From: Bacillus sp. FJAT-49711
GTDB lineage: Bacteria > Bacillota > Bacilli > Bacillales > Bacillaceae_C
Assembly: GCF_018343715.1 (NCBI RefSeq)
Contig: NZ_JAGYPL010000001.1
Span: forward strand, 620,001-684,000
Reading direction: 5' to 3'
DNA length: 64,000 nt
In this document: positions 1 through 9,093 of the stretch, one piece after another
Numbering within the stretch: position 1 is the first letter of the stretch
How the letters are laid out: each line of letters begins with the position of its first letter
The notes under the pieces: model-generated
Told to the model about the DNA's origin: nothing
The model's input: the letters and a program-made list of their open reading frames with translations, nothing else
The model's database searches: none
Translations under genes and position numbers: made by a program

Positions 1-462
1 AAAAGAAAAACTGCTTTATTAATTGCCGTAAGCTGTGAACTAGGGGCTATTACAGCTGGTGCAGATGAAAAGACTCATAAAAAGCTATATAGTTTTGGTT
101 ATTTTATCGGCATGTCATATCAAATCATAGATGATATACTCGATTTTACCGGTTCAGAAAAAGAACTCGGGAAACCGGCTGGAGAGGATTTGCGGCAAGG
201 AAATATTACATTGCCAGTCCTATTTGCTATGGAAGACGAAAGCTTAAAATCTCTTATATTGAATGTAAATGAACATACAACTAAAGACGATATGATTGGT
301 ATTATTTCTGCAATTAAAAATTCGGGAGCCATAGAAAAGGCGTACTCCGTAAGCAGAATGTATTTAAAAAAAGCTATTAACGCTTTAGACGATCTTCCGC
401 CTATAAAAGCTAAAAAGACACTTCGAGACATTGCTCTCTACATAGGAAAAAGGAAATACTAA
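1..462 (+). CDS. hepT: Heptaprenyl diphosphate synthase component II, C-terminal part (start lies outside the window)
   Basis: The reading frame is open from base 1, so the start is upstream of the window and about 153 C-terminal codons are present. The family is a trans-isoprenyl diphosphate synthase that, with HepS, makes the C35 side-chain precursor of menaquinone-7. What is visible is the second aspartate-rich motif, DDILDFTG, preceded by YQI, followed by GKPAGEDLRQGNITLPVLFA, all typical of the long-chain polyprenyl synthase catalytic subunit. The aspartates bind magnesium and isopentenyl diphosphate. The next gene is ndk, as in B. subtilis where the hepS-menH-hepT operon precedes ndk. 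Identification is firm; the N-terminal half cannot be judged. Confidence 0.93.
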   Translation, partial: KRKTALLIAVSCELGAITAGADEKTHKKLYSFGYFIGMSYQIIDDILDFTGSEKELGKPAGEDLRQGNITLPVLFAMEDESLKSLILNVNEHTTKDDMIGIISAIKNSGAIEKAYSVSRMYLKKAINALDDLPPIKAKKTLRDIALYIGKRKY

Positions 463-497
463 CAAAGCGAATGAAACATGATAGAATATGAATCAAT

Positions 498-526
498 TTG
501 CTAACGAACGGAAAAAATGGTATTAT
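498..526 (+). promoter_or_regulatory. Candidate sigma-A promoter for ndk
   Basis: TTGCTA at 498-503 and TATTAT at 521-526 are separated by 17 bases. They lie 51 bases upstream of the ndk start, just after the hepT stop. The match is moderate and no experimental data are available. Confidence 0.45.
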
Positions 527-576
527 TTTCATGGGATTTCGAGCTTTTTCACGAGATAATCACAGGAGTGATCACA

Positions 577-1023
577 ATGGAAAAAACTTTTCTAATGGTA
601 AAACCAGATGGCGTTCAAAGAGGTTTAATTGGCGAAATCGTATCGCGCTTTGAAAAAAAAGGTTTTCAGCTTGTTGGATCTAAATTGATGACGATTCCAA
701 AAGAACTAGCTGAAAAACATTATGGAGAACATAAAGAGCGTCCATTTTTTGACGGTTTAGTCGAATTTATTACTTCAGGTCCAGTTTTTGCAATGGTTTG
801 GCAAGGTGAGAATGTTATACATACAGCACGTCAAATGATGGGTACAACAAATCCAAAAGATGCCGTACAAGGTACAATTCGGGGAGATTTTGGCTTAACG
901 GTAGGAAAAAATATCATTCATGGATCCGATTCAACTGAAAGTGCAGATAGAGAAATATCATTGTTTTTTAAAGAGGAAGAACTTATTGAATACTCTAAGC
1001 TTATAAACAGCTGGATATATTAA
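577..1023 (+). CDS. ndk: Nucleoside diphosphate kinase
   Basis: A 148-residue protein, the normal bacterial Ndk length. It transfers the gamma-phosphate of ATP to other nucleoside diphosphates through a phosphohistidine, balancing cytosolic NTP pools. Diagnostic segments are the N-terminal [16 protein letters not shown], the [16 protein letters not shown] segment and the active-site motif NIIHGSDS, where His is the phosphorylated residue. A longer frame opens at 517, but the start at 577 is chosen because it is preceded by CAGGAG and gives the canonical N terminus. It stands between hepT and cheR, the B. subtilis order, and has its own terminator just downstream. Confidence 0.97.
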   Translation: MEKTFLMVKPDGVQRGLIGEIVSRFEKKGFQLVGSKLMTIPKELAEKHYGEHKERPFFDGLVEFITSGPVFAMVWQGENVIHTARQMMGTTNPKDAVQGTIRGDFGLTVGKNIIHGSDSTESADREISLFFKEEELIEYSKLINSWIY

Positions 1024-1029
1024 TACGTA

Positions 1030-1082
1030 AAGGGCTGTCCAAAAAGTCGCGGCAATTGACTTTTGGGTAGCCCTCTCTTTTA
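1030..1082 (+). terminator. Rho-independent terminator after ndk
   Basis: Arms AGGGCT...AAAAGTC and GACTTTT...AGCCCT pair around a short central loop, followed by TCTCTTTTATTT. The hairpin begins six bases after the ndk stop codon. Confidence 0.85.
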
Positions 1083-1107
1083 TTTGATTTGCTCCTGTTA
1101 ACATGGA

Positions 1108-1164
1108 CGGTTAATCTCTGCTGCAGGGCTACGCTTTCCGCGTCCGCATGGAACGAAAATCAAC
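1108..1164. repeat. Truncated copy of a GC-rich palindromic intergenic element
   Basis: The core CTGCTGCAGGGCTACGCTTT and the end GGAACGAAAATCAAC resemble the two ends of the longer element at 20957-21086 (TTGATTTCCGCT ... AATCAAC). The middle of the element is missing. It fills the ndk-cheR gap. The relationship is judged by eye. Confidence 0.5.
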
Positions 1165-1263
1165 AATCTTCTTTCCTCACTGAGATTAATTAGATAGCTC
1201 TTTTTCAATCCCAATCATATGGCTTTATACGTTATAATTACAGATAGTATACAGAGAAAGTGA

Positions 1264-2058
<795 letters not shown>

Positions 2059-2063
2059 ATTCT

Positions 2064-2222
2064 CGGAATTTCAAGGTGTAAATCTGCTGAACTTCCAAGG
2101 ACTTCCAAAAAGTTGAGCTTTATTGAAGATGGTTATTGTTTACCCAGGTTGTGCGTGTTGATTTCCGCTGCAGATGCTCAACCCCCGAACACGTCCGCCT
2201 GGAACGGAAGCTATTGGTGGCA
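2064..2222. repeat. Decayed palindromic element filling the cheR-aroB gap
   Basis: The gap between cheR and aroB (2059-2390) holds no gene. Its first part begins TCGGAATTTCAAGGTGTAAA, similar to TCGGGATTTCGAGTTGTAAA at 20881, and is followed by GTTGATTTCCGCTGCAG and GTCCGCCTGGAACGGAAG, similar to the element at 20957-21086. It therefore looks like a degraded member of the same family. B. subtilis has chorismate synthase in this position. From 2223 to the AGGAGG before aroB I see nothing further. Confidence 0.5.
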
Positions 2223-2390
2223 GGCAGACGCATTTTTTGAATATTATTTAACTTACTCATAATAGTCTGGGAGCAATATTACAGGTGAAAAATTGAGCGA
2301 TTCCCCTTTTAAGAATAGGCGGATCTAAATAGAAAATTTTTAGCGATCCGACCATTTCTAGAGTCTATCTGATTAGTAGGAGGAAAAAAA

Positions 2391-3482
2391 TTGAAAATTG
2401 ATATTGAAACACCTTCAAAATCTTATCCAGTTTACATAGGAATCAATGTTTTAGAAAATCTTACAATACATTTACAAACTGCTCAATATACAAAACTTCT
2501 TATTATTACGGATGATATTGTAGGTCGATTGCATTTGGAAGAACTAAAAAATGCACTTCCACAACCGTACGAAAGTTTTACTTATATTGTTCCATCCGGA
2601 GAAAAAGCAAAGCAATTTACAATATATGAAGCGTGTTTATCATATGCCCTTGAACAAGGACTAGATAGAAAGTCTTGCATCATTGCATTGGGCGGCGGTG
2701 CCGTTGGCGATTTAGCAGGCTTTGTCGCAGCAACCTATATGAGGGGGATTCCTTTTATTCAGGTACCGACAACAATTTTAGCCCATGACAGCGCTGTTGG
2801 TGGGAAAACTGGAATCAACCATCCACTTGGAAAAAATTTGATCGGCTCTTTTCATCAGCCCGAGGCGGTCATTTATCATACACGTTTTCTTAAAACCTTA
2901 CCACAATCAGAAATTCGTTCTGGTTTTGCCGAAGCAGTAAAACATGCACTTATTGCCGATGCTGCATTGCTTTCGTTTTTGATGTCCAATATATCTGACT
3001 TACAAACAATAAAAGATGACGACTTAATCTTTTTTCTAAAAAGAGGAATTGAAATAAAAGCTGAAGTAGTGTCAAAAGATGAAAGAGAAATGGGAATTCG
3101 TGCATTCTTAAATTTTGGTCATACATTAGGTCACGTTATAGAATCGTCAGCGGGATACGGAAAAATATCACATGGTGAAGCGGTTATGACTGGAATGATA
3201 TATGCCTTATACTTAAGCAAGGAGTTATTAGATCTAGATTTTAATATTACTGAATTTGAATTATGGATTAAAAACCTTGGATATAGCTTGGAAATTCCAA
3301 ATGATCTTGAGTTTGAAAAAGCATTTACAGGAATGGCGAGGGATAAAAAGTCATTTTCTAATAAACCGAGATTTGTGTTATTGGAAACCATTGGCCAACC
3401 TGTAGTAAGGGAGCTCAATAAGGAAATATTAGAAAAGATTTATAAAACTTTTCTTTCATCAACACAATTAGAAAGAAAATAA
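2391..3482 (+). CDS. aroB: 3-dehydroquinate synthase
   Basis: A 363-residue NAD- and metal-dependent enzyme catalysing step 2 of the shikimate pathway (DAHP to 3-dehydroquinate). Seen in sequence: the NAD-binding stretch IALGGGAVGDLAGFVAATYMRG, the motif VPTTILAHDSAVGGKTGINH and the metal-ligand region FLNFGHTLGHVIE ... HGEAV. The start is a TTG eight bases after AGGAGG. In B. subtilis aroB sits between aroF and aroH in the aromatic supraoperon. Here it is an orphan: cheR and a repeat scar lie upstream, an unrelated gene lies downstream, and the remaining aro genes are at 46-52 kb. No T-box is visible before this copy. Confidence 0.97.
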   Translation: MKIDIETPSKSYPVYIGINVLENLTIHLQTAQYTKLLIITDDIVGRLHLEELKNALPQPYESFTYIVPSGEKAKQFTIYEACLSYALEQGLDRKSCIIALGGGAVGDLAGFVAATYMRGIPFIQVPTTILAHDSAVGGKTGINHPLGKNLIGSFHQPEAVIYHTRFLKTLPQSEIRSGFAEAVKHALIADAALLSFLMSNISDLQTIKDDDLIFFLKRGIEIKAEVVSKDEREMGIRAFLNFGHTLGHVIESSAGYGKISHGEAVMTGMIYALYLSKELLDLDFNITEFELWIKNLGYSLEIPNDLEFEKAFTGMARDKKSFSNKPRFVLLETIGQPVVRELNKEILEKIYKTFLSSTQLERK

Positions 3483-3509
3483 AAGAAACGCAAGAGAATT
3501 ATTTCATGT

Positions 3510-3560
3510 TTCCTACCTTTTTTACATAGATTGTTTAAAAAGGTTTACGAAAGGTAGGAA
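3510..3560 (+). promoter_or_regulatory. Inverted repeat that would cover the ribosome binding site of the next gene
   Basis: TTCCTACCTTT at 3510-3520 is perfectly complementary to AAAGGTAGGAA at 3550-3560, with a 29-base loop. The right arm contains the probable Shine-Dalgarno sequence, three bases before the ATG at 3564. If the hairpin forms in mRNA it would restrict translation of the downstream gene. No ligand or regulator can be inferred. Confidence 0.45.
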
Positions 3561-3563
3561 GAC

Positions 3564-4448
3564 ATGGACTATATTATTGAAAATGCAGTGTCTATAGATA
3601 ATGGGCAAAGAAAGAAAGTTTCGATGCTAGTGAGAGATTGTGAAATACGATATTTCGGGTCAAAATCCTTAAACCTTTCATTACTTAAGATGGACGCAAG
3701 CTCGTTTGCTATTACTCCTTCTTTTATTTATTTTGCTCCTAACATACCTGATTTGCCATTCGAACAATTTAAAGTTTATTTTTCTAATCAATTCCTAAAA
3801 AAGGGATGTGGAACGCTTATTACGCATTTTGATATATCTCTACTAAAAGATTTTGATAAAATGCTGATTAAGAAGCGTATTTCACTTCTTAATAGCCCTA
3901 TTGATTTTCTGATTGGTGTAAGAGTTCCTGCAACAATATTAAATCCTGCACTTATCATTAAGTGCAAGCAAATGAAAATACCAATTATTTTTATAGAATT
4001 TACTCGTATGAGTGAGTTGGAAAAAATTCCTTGGGGGTGGATAAAAAATGCATCCTTTCCATACAATCCCATCTTTATTCCAACATTTCCTCCAGCCATG
4101 AAAACCTATCGCAGAAAATTATTGTCTCAGAAATGGAACAATATCTTACAAGCTGAAAAACTTCCCCATTTATCACAGCCGCTGCAGTCGGATACACCTT
4201 TAAAAATAGAAATAATAAAAAAAATTGGTTTGTATCCTAAAAAAGGGATTTTGAAAGTAGGCGGCGAAATAAGTTATAATCTATATTTACAATTAAATGA
4301 GTTTGAACATGTATCAAAGGACATAAATAAATATGATCCATCTATAGCTGTACAAAAAGGGAAATTTATATTTATAAATGAAACAGCGATATTTCGTCCG
4401 GGATATGGTGATGAAATAACTATTAATAAAACATCACTTTTTGTTTGA
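3564..4448 (+). CDS. Unrecognised protein with amidohydrolase-like architecture but no metal-binding HxH
   Basis: A 294-residue protein I cannot assign to a named family. The N terminus (YIIENAVSIDNGQRKKVSMLVRDCEIRYFGS) and C terminus (DPSIAVQKGKFIFINETAI) resemble the two halves of the small beta-sandwich that flanks the barrel in amidohydrolases. The segment SSFAITPSFIYFAPNIPDLP aligns by position with the usual TPGFIDxHxH metal site, but both histidines are absent. KKGCGTLITHFDIS fits the following barrel strand. It is shorter than typical family members. I infer a catalytically dead or repurposed homologue. It sits 81 bases after aroB and 24 bases before ypiA, with an inverted repeat covering its ribosome binding site. 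B. subtilis has aroH and the trp genes near here. Confidence 0.6.
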   Translation: MDYIIENAVSIDNGQRKKVSMLVRDCEIRYFGSKSLNLSLLKMDASSFAITPSFIYFAPNIPDLPFEQFKVYFSNQFLKKGCGTLITHFDISLLKDFDKMLIKKRISLLNSPIDFLIGVRVPATILNPALIIKCKQMKIPIIFIEFTRMSELEKIPWGWIKNASFPYNPIFIPTFPPAMKTYRRKLLSQKWNNILQAEKLPHLSQPLQSDTPLKIEIIKKIGLYPKKGILKVGGEISYNLYLQLNEFEHVSKDINKYDPSIAVQKGKFIFINETAIFRPGYGDEITINKTSLFV

Positions 4449-4472
4449 AACAGAGGGAAAGGATACTGCTAA

Positions 4473-5732
4473 ATGAATAACGCAGAACTTATGCTTAAAT
4501 ACATCGAAGAGCAAAATTTATCAGAAGCTGAAAAACAATTTAAGAAGGTGAAGATTAGCGGGACAGACGATGAAAAATATATGTTGGCTCAAAGCTTGTC
4601 ACTGTATGGATATTTGGAGGAAGCGAAAGAGCTTTATGAAATATTACTTCGTTTTTACCCCGATGAAGGAGAGTTGAAATTAAGCTTGGCTGAGCTCTTG
4701 ATTGAAATGGGGATGGAAGACGAAGCACTTCAATACTTAGAAACAATTTCCGAAGATGACCCAAATTATCCAGCTTCTTTATTAGTGGAAGCAGATTTAT
4801 ATGAGATGCAAGGGTTGTATGAAGTCAGTGAAAATAAATTACTGAAAGTAAAGGAATTATCTACAGAGCCGGTAATTGATTATGCCCTTGGAGAACTTTA
4901 TATGACGCAAGGAAGATTTTTGGAAGCTGCTAGATCTTTTAGTGAATTACTTAATGCGAATGTAAAGGAAATGGCTGGAATAGACATATACAGCAGGATG
5001 GCGGAGGCCTTAAGTGCTGGTGGAGCATTTGAAGAATCACTACAATATTATGAGAAATCACTTGAAAATAAAAAGGATATTGATCAGTTATTCGGTTATG
5101 GGTTAACCGCATATCAATCTGGTCAATATAAAGTGGCGATTAAAGCCTTTAATCAATTGCGTGAAATAGATCCCTATTATCACTCACTGTACTTATATTT
5201 AGCGCATAGTCTTGAACATGAAGAAGAAATGGACGAGGCATTGGAGGTCGCTGCAGCAGGTTTGGCTTTAGACGAATATAATAAGGATTTACATTATTTT
5301 GCAGGTAAACTATCTCTTAATATTGGGGACGAAAATAAAGCGGAACATTTTTTTAGACAGGCGCTTGTATTGGATCCTGAATTTACTGAGGCTGCAATAT
5401 CTTTAAATAGGCTGCTAATTCTTCAAGAAAGATATGAATCTGTTTTGGAAATTACGGAAATGTTTTTTGAGGGGGGAGGAGCAGATCCTCAATTTCATTG
5501 GGATGCCGCTATTAGTTATCAGCATACCGAGCAATTTAGAGAGGCATTAAATGAATATGAACTTGCATATAATGATTTTAAAAATAACCAAGATTTTTTA
5601 GTGGATTACGGATATTTTTTAATGGAAGAAGGAAATAGAAAGGCTGCTTTCGAAATCTTTTCATTGCTCGCCTCGATTGATCCCGCAAATGAAGAATGGG
5701 TTTCTTTGTTAGAAAGATTGGATGATTATTAA
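4473..5732 (+). CDS. ypiA: Tetratricopeptide-repeat protein YpiA
   Basis: A 419-residue soluble protein built almost entirely of TPR helix pairs. Recurrent units such as [48 protein letters not shown] and [18 protein letters not shown] are visible about every 34 residues. No signal peptide or membrane segment is seen. Such proteins are protein-interaction scaffolds; the partner is unknown. Length and position match B. subtilis YpiA, directly before ypiB, ypiF and qcrABC. It follows the unrecognised gene by 24 bases, with AGAGGGAAAGG as ribosome binding site, so both are probably on one transcript. Confidence 0.92.
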   Translation: MNNAELMLKYIEEQNLSEAEKQFKKVKISGTDDEKYMLAQSLSLYGYLEEAKELYEILLRFYPDEGELKLSLAELLIEMGMEDEALQYLETISEDDPNYPASLLVEADLYEMQGLYEVSENKLLKVKELSTEPVIDYALGELYMTQGRFLEAARSFSELLNANVKEMAGIDIYSRMAEALSAGGAFEESLQYYEKSLENKKDIDQLFGYGLTAYQSGQYKVAIKAFNQLREIDPYYHSLYLYLAHSLEHEEEMDEALEVAAAGLALDEYNKDLHYFAGKLSLNIGDENKAEHFFRQALVLDPEFTEAAISLNRLLILQERYESVLEITEMFFEGGGADPQFHWDAAISYQHTEQFREALNEYELAYNDFKNNQDFLVDYGYFLMEEGNRKAAFEIFSLLASIDPANEEWVSLLERLDDY

Positions 5733-5760
5733 GATAACTTTTGCAGAGGAGGGAAATACA

Positions 5761-6306
5761 ATGGAGACCCCTGTATCTGTCAACGAGAAGAAAGAGTTTA
5801 TTCGCTGGTTTCTAAATCGCTATCAATTAAAAAGAAGGGAATCGGTCTGGATCCTTAATTATTTGATGAGTCACGATCAACTAATGGAAAAGGTTCATTT
5901 TGTAGAAGATGCTCAATGTTGCCCAAGAGGTTTAATCATGTCGACTCATTGCACGAGAGAAGTTCCATTTCGTTTTTACAAAGAAAATATTATGACAACA
6001 GACGCTGAAAAATCATTTCATGACATTCGACTGAATCGCGACGAAGATATATATATACAAATAAACTTTAGGTCTTCAAATCTTTCACACCAATATGCAG
6101 CTGTTCTTGAAGATAATCCATTTGTTCAAAATAAAGTGTATTTAAGTGAAAAAGATAAAATGTACGCAGAACAAATACTAGATAAAAGTATTAAAATGTT
6201 TCATGAAGAAAAGTTATTAAAAGCCATTGATCAAGCTCTTGAAATGCGAGATCATAAGGAATTTGCCAAACTGGCAAAGCAATTAAATGAATTAAGAACA
6301 ACATAA
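5761..6306 (+). CDS. ypiB: YpiB, UPF0302 protein with C-terminal IDEAL domain
   Basis: A 181-residue protein matching B. subtilis YpiB in size and position. The N-terminal UPF0302 region contains [20 protein letters not shown] and CPRGLIMST. The C-terminal stretch [20 protein letters not shown] is an IDEAL-type segment, which in several Bacillus proteins acts as an interaction or regulatory module. Its biochemical role is not established. The frame is open from 5722, inside ypiA, but the start at 5761 is preferred because AGAGGAGGG precedes it at good spacing. A strong terminator follows. Confidence 0.9.
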   Translation: METPVSVNEKKEFIRWFLNRYQLKRRESVWILNYLMSHDQLMEKVHFVEDAQCCPRGLIMSTHCTREVPFRFYKENIMTTDAEKSFHDIRLNRDEDIYIQINFRSSNLSHQYAAVLEDNPFVQNKVYLSEKDKMYAEQILDKSIKMFHEEKLLKAIDQALEMRDHKEFAKLAKQLNELRTT

Positions 6307-6342
6307 ATCCTCCCACAGCTTTTTTGGGAGGACTTTTTCTTT
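6307..6342 (+). terminator. Rho-independent terminator after ypiB
   Basis: TCCTCCCA and TGGGAGGA form an eight-base stem around a short loop, followed by CTTTTTCTTT. It begins directly after the ypiB stop and separates ypiA-ypiB from ypiF-qcr. Confidence 0.92.
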
Positions 6343-6420
6343 ACAAAAGCATTTTGTGCATGCTTTTTTTATGATGAATGATAGAATATCAATTAGAACA
6401 TATTAGTAAAAGAGGTGTAA

Positions 6421-6885
6421 ATGTTGAATTGGTCTTCGAAAGATATCACTTTGTTTAATGCAGAAAGAGAATACATTGATACCGCCGTTATCCCTTTAAT
6501 GCATGTAGCACTTGATGACGGCATTAAACGGGCGGCTGAACAAGGTGAGTTTATTCAACTGCTATCTGTCCATTTAGAAAGACAATTTAAAGGAAGAATT
6601 CTTGTGTTACCTCCATTTACATATTTTAAGGAGCCCGATTATAAGAGAGATGAGCTAATTGATTGGTCAAAAAGAGCAAAAGAAGCAGGTTTTTCATACG
6701 TTTTTTATTTAACTTCCGATCCAAAGTGGAAGGCGTTAAATAAAGATCTTCTAGGATCTTTGATATATATTCCATCCATTCCACTTGAGAATATGGATGA
6801 GCATTACAAGCATTCCGTCATAGATAATCAACTTAAATCCCTTATTGAGGATATAATCAAAGCTTGGCAGATTGAAAATGATTAA
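6421..6885 (+). CDS. ypiF: YpiF, DUF2487 family protein
   Basis: A 154-residue soluble protein with the features of Bacillus YpiF: N-terminal MLNWSSKDITLFNAEREYIDTAVIPL and a middle segment LVLPPFTYFKEPD. No catalytic motif, signal peptide or membrane helix is visible and the function is unknown. The start follows AGAGGTG. It sits immediately upstream of qcrABC as in B. subtilis, but 144 bases and a candidate promoter lie between it and qcrA, so co-transcription is not certain. Confidence 0.9.
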   Translation: MLNWSSKDITLFNAEREYIDTAVIPLMHVALDDGIKRAAEQGEFIQLLSVHLERQFKGRILVLPPFTYFKEPDYKRDELIDWSKRAKEAGFSYVFYLTSDPKWKALNKDLLGSLIYIPSIPLENMDEHYKHSVIDNQLKSLIEDIIKAWQIEND

Positions 6886-6927
6886 CCAATTCGCCACATA
6901 GTTGACAATGTTTAGCTTTCAATATTA

Positions 6928-6956
6928 TTGACCAAGGCGCGTTATTGATATATCAT
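6928..6956 (+). promoter_or_regulatory. Candidate sigma-A promoter for qcrABC
   Basis: TTGACC at 6928-6933 and TATCAT at 6951-6956 have 17-base spacing. A perfect TATAAT at 6974-6979 without a clear -35 is an alternative, as is an isolated TTGACA at 6902. Which is used cannot be decided from sequence. Confidence 0.4.
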
Positions 6957-7029
6957 AATTATGTCCTAGTTTGTATAATGTGCATAAAATGTCCGATGGA
7001 CTTACCTTACTGACAGAGGGGGGAAAAGG

Positions 7030-7539
7030 ATGAGCAAGAATCCTGTAACAAGACGTCAATTTTTAAGCTACACACTCACTGGAGTAGGTGGGTTTATGGC
7101 TGCTGGAATGTTGATGCCAATGCTTCGTTTCGCTGTAGATCCTATGTTGAAAGCGCAAGCTAGCGGTGATTTTAAAATGACGGATAAAAAGATTGCCGAT
7201 ATTACAGCAGATCCAGTCCGTGTTGATTTTAAATACGAACAGCAAGATGCATGGTACAGTTCGGAAGTAACACAAACAGCTTGGGTTTACAAAAATGATG
7301 CTGGGGAGATTGTCGCTCTTTCACCAGTTTGTAAACACTTAGGTTGTACTGTAAGTTGGGAAGGAAGCGAAAAGCATCCAGATATGTTCTTTTGCCCTTG
7401 CCATATGGGTCTTTATACTAAAGACGGCAAAAACGTACCGGGCACTCCGCCTAGGGGACCATTGGATGCTTATCCAACGCAAGAAAAAGACGGCATTTTA
7501 ATGCTTGGAACACCTGTAGCAAATCCATTCGTAAGATAG
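7030..7539 (+). CDS. qcrA: Menaquinol:cytochrome c reductase iron-sulfur (Rieske) subunit
   Basis: A 169-residue Rieske protein of the bc complex, carrying electrons from menaquinol to cytochrome c at the outer face of the membrane. The N terminus has a twin-arginine-like signal (TRRQFLSYTLTGVGGF) with a hydrophobic anchor up to about residue 35. The 2Fe-2S ligands are in CKHLGCTVSW and CPCHMG, with the expected two Cys and two His. The ribosome binding site is AGAGGGGGG. It heads the qcrA-qcrB-qcrC operon, 17 bases from qcrB. Length agrees with B. subtilis QcrA. Confidence 0.97.
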   Translation: MSKNPVTRRQFLSYTLTGVGGFMAAGMLMPMLRFAVDPMLKAQASGDFKMTDKKIADITADPVRVDFKYEQQDAWYSSEVTQTAWVYKNDAGEIVALSPVCKHLGCTVSWEGSEKHPDMFFCPCHMGLYTKDGKNVPGTPPRGPLDAYPTQEKDGILMLGTPVANPFVR

Positions 7540-7556
7540 TAAAGGAGGCACTAATC

Positions 7557-8231
7557 TTGCTTAACAAAATGTACGATTGGATTGACGAGCGTATGGATAT
7601 TACGCCGATATGGAGAGACATCGCAGACCATGAAGTGCCTGAGCACGTTAACCCTGCCCATCACTTTTCTGCGTTTGTTTACTGTTTTGGCGGATTAACC
7701 TTTTTTATTACTGTAATCCAAATACTGTCGGGTATGTTTTTAACAATGTATTATGTACCTGACATTAAAAACGCTTGGGAATCCGTATATTATCTTCAAA
7801 ATCAAGTTGCTTTCGGGCAAATTGTCCGTGGTATGCACCATTGGGGTGCAAGTCTAGTTATTGTTATGATGTTTTTACATACACTTCGTGTGTTTTTCCA
7901 AGGAGCATATAAAAAGCCACGTGAACTCAACTGGATTGTTGGAGTACTTATCTTTTTTGTTATGCTGGCTCTTGGGCTTACAGGCTATTTACTCCCTTGG
8001 GACATGAAGGCATTGTTTGCAACAAAGGTTACACTTGAAATTGTTGAATCTGTGCCGCTTATAGGTATTCATGCGAAAACATTGATTGCGGGGGATCCAA
8101 CGATTGTAGGGGCGCAAACTTTAACCCGTTTCTTCGCTATTCATGTGTTTTTCCTACCTGCAGCATTGATGGCATTAATGGGTGCTCACTTTATCATGAT
8201 CCGGAGACAAGGTATTTCTGGACCATTGTAA
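7557..8231 (+). CDS. qcrB: Menaquinol:cytochrome c reductase cytochrome b subunit
   Basis: A 224-residue four-helix cytochrome b6-type subunit that binds the two b hemes and the quinol sites. Heme-ligand histidines lie in GMHHWGASLVIVMMFLHTLRVFF (first members of the two pairs) and in FFAIHVFFLPA. FLTMYYVPD and GYLLPWDMKA are typical b6 segments. The start is a TTG after AAAGGAGG. As in B. subtilis the b-type core is split: this gene covers the N-terminal four helices and qcrC carries the subunit IV-like part fused to cytochrome c. Confidence 0.97.
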   Translation: MLNKMYDWIDERMDITPIWRDIADHEVPEHVNPAHHFSAFVYCFGGLTFFITVIQILSGMFLTMYYVPDIKNAWESVYYLQNQVAFGQIVRGMHHWGASLVIVMMFLHTLRVFFQGAYKKPRELNWIVGVLIFFVMLALGLTGYLLPWDMKALFATKVTLEIVESVPLIGIHAKTLIAGDPTIVGAQTLTRFFAIHVFFLPAALMALMGAHFIMIRRQGISGPL

Positions 8232-8261
8232 AATTAGTTTAGAAAAAAAGGAGGGGACACA

Positions 8262-9032
8262 ATGCATCGTGGAAAAGGAATGAAGTTCGTTGGCGACTCA
8301 CGTGTATCTGCTGAGCGTAAACCGAACATTCCAAAAGATTATTCCGAATATCCCGGTAAAACAGAAGCATTTTGGCCTGACTTTCTATTAAAAGAATGGC
8401 TTGTAGGTGCCGTTTTCCTAATCGGATTTTTATGTTTAACTGTTGCACATCCTAGTCCGCTTGAACGTATTGCGGATCCCACTGATACTGGATATATTCC
8501 ACTACCAGATTGGTATTTCTTATTCTTATATCAATTATTGAAATACACATATGCTTCAGGACCGTATAATATACTTGGAACAGTTATTATTCCTGGTCTA
8601 GCATTTGGTGGGTTAATGCTCGCTCCATTTATTGATCGTGGACCTGAACGCCGCCCATCAAAACGCCCTTTTGCAACTGGCTTTATGCTTCTTGCCTTCG
8701 CTGCCATTTTCTATTTAACTTGGCAAGCTGTGGACATGCATGACTGGGCTGCAGCTGAGCAACAAGGTAAAATTACAGAAGCCGTTGAGGTCGATAAGGA
8801 TGCGGAAGGTTATAAGATATATGCCGCTCAGAGCTGTATCGGTTGTCACGGTGAAAATCTGGAAGGTAAATCTGGGATTGGACCAGCCTTAGTTGGCACC
8901 GGCCATACACCTGAAGAAGTTAAGGATATCGCTGTAAATGGTTACAAAAAGATGCCCGCAAATGCCTTTGATGGTTCCGATGAGGATTTAGATAAGCTTG
9001 CAGATTTTGTTTCTGAAATAGCAAATAAATAA
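8262..9032 (+). CDS. qcrC: Menaquinol:cytochrome c reductase cytochrome b/c subunit
   Basis: A 256-residue fusion. The N-terminal two thirds has three membrane helices of the subunit IV type, with the quinol-site region PLPDWYFLFLYQLLKYTY. The C-terminal domain is a c-type cytochrome with heme attachment motif CIGCH near residue 192 and a probable axial Met in KKMPANAF. This fusion is characteristic of Bacillus bc complexes. AGGAGGGG precedes the ATG. It is last in the qcr operon and is followed by a compact terminator. Confidence 0.97.
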   Translation: MHRGKGMKFVGDSRVSAERKPNIPKDYSEYPGKTEAFWPDFLLKEWLVGAVFLIGFLCLTVAHPSPLERIADPTDTGYIPLPDWYFLFLYQLLKYTYASGPYNILGTVIIPGLAFGGLMLAPFIDRGPERRPSKRPFATGFMLLAFAAIFYLTWQAVDMHDWAAAEQQGKITEAVEVDKDAEGYKIYAAQSCIGCHGENLEGKSGIGPALVGTGHTPEEVKDIAVNGYKKMPANAFDGSDEDLDKLADFVSEIANK

Positions 9033-9042
9033 TAAGTTTATT

Positions 9043-9068
9043 TTAAGCCGGCAAATTGCCGGCTTTTC
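9043..9068 (+). terminator. Rho-independent terminator after qcrC
   Basis: AAGCCGGCAA and TTGCCGGCTT form a near-perfect stem with almost no loop, followed by TTCC. The T run is short, so some read-through into ypjA is possible. Confidence 0.8.
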
Positions 9069-9093
9069 CACATTATATGGAAGGCAGAGAGCG

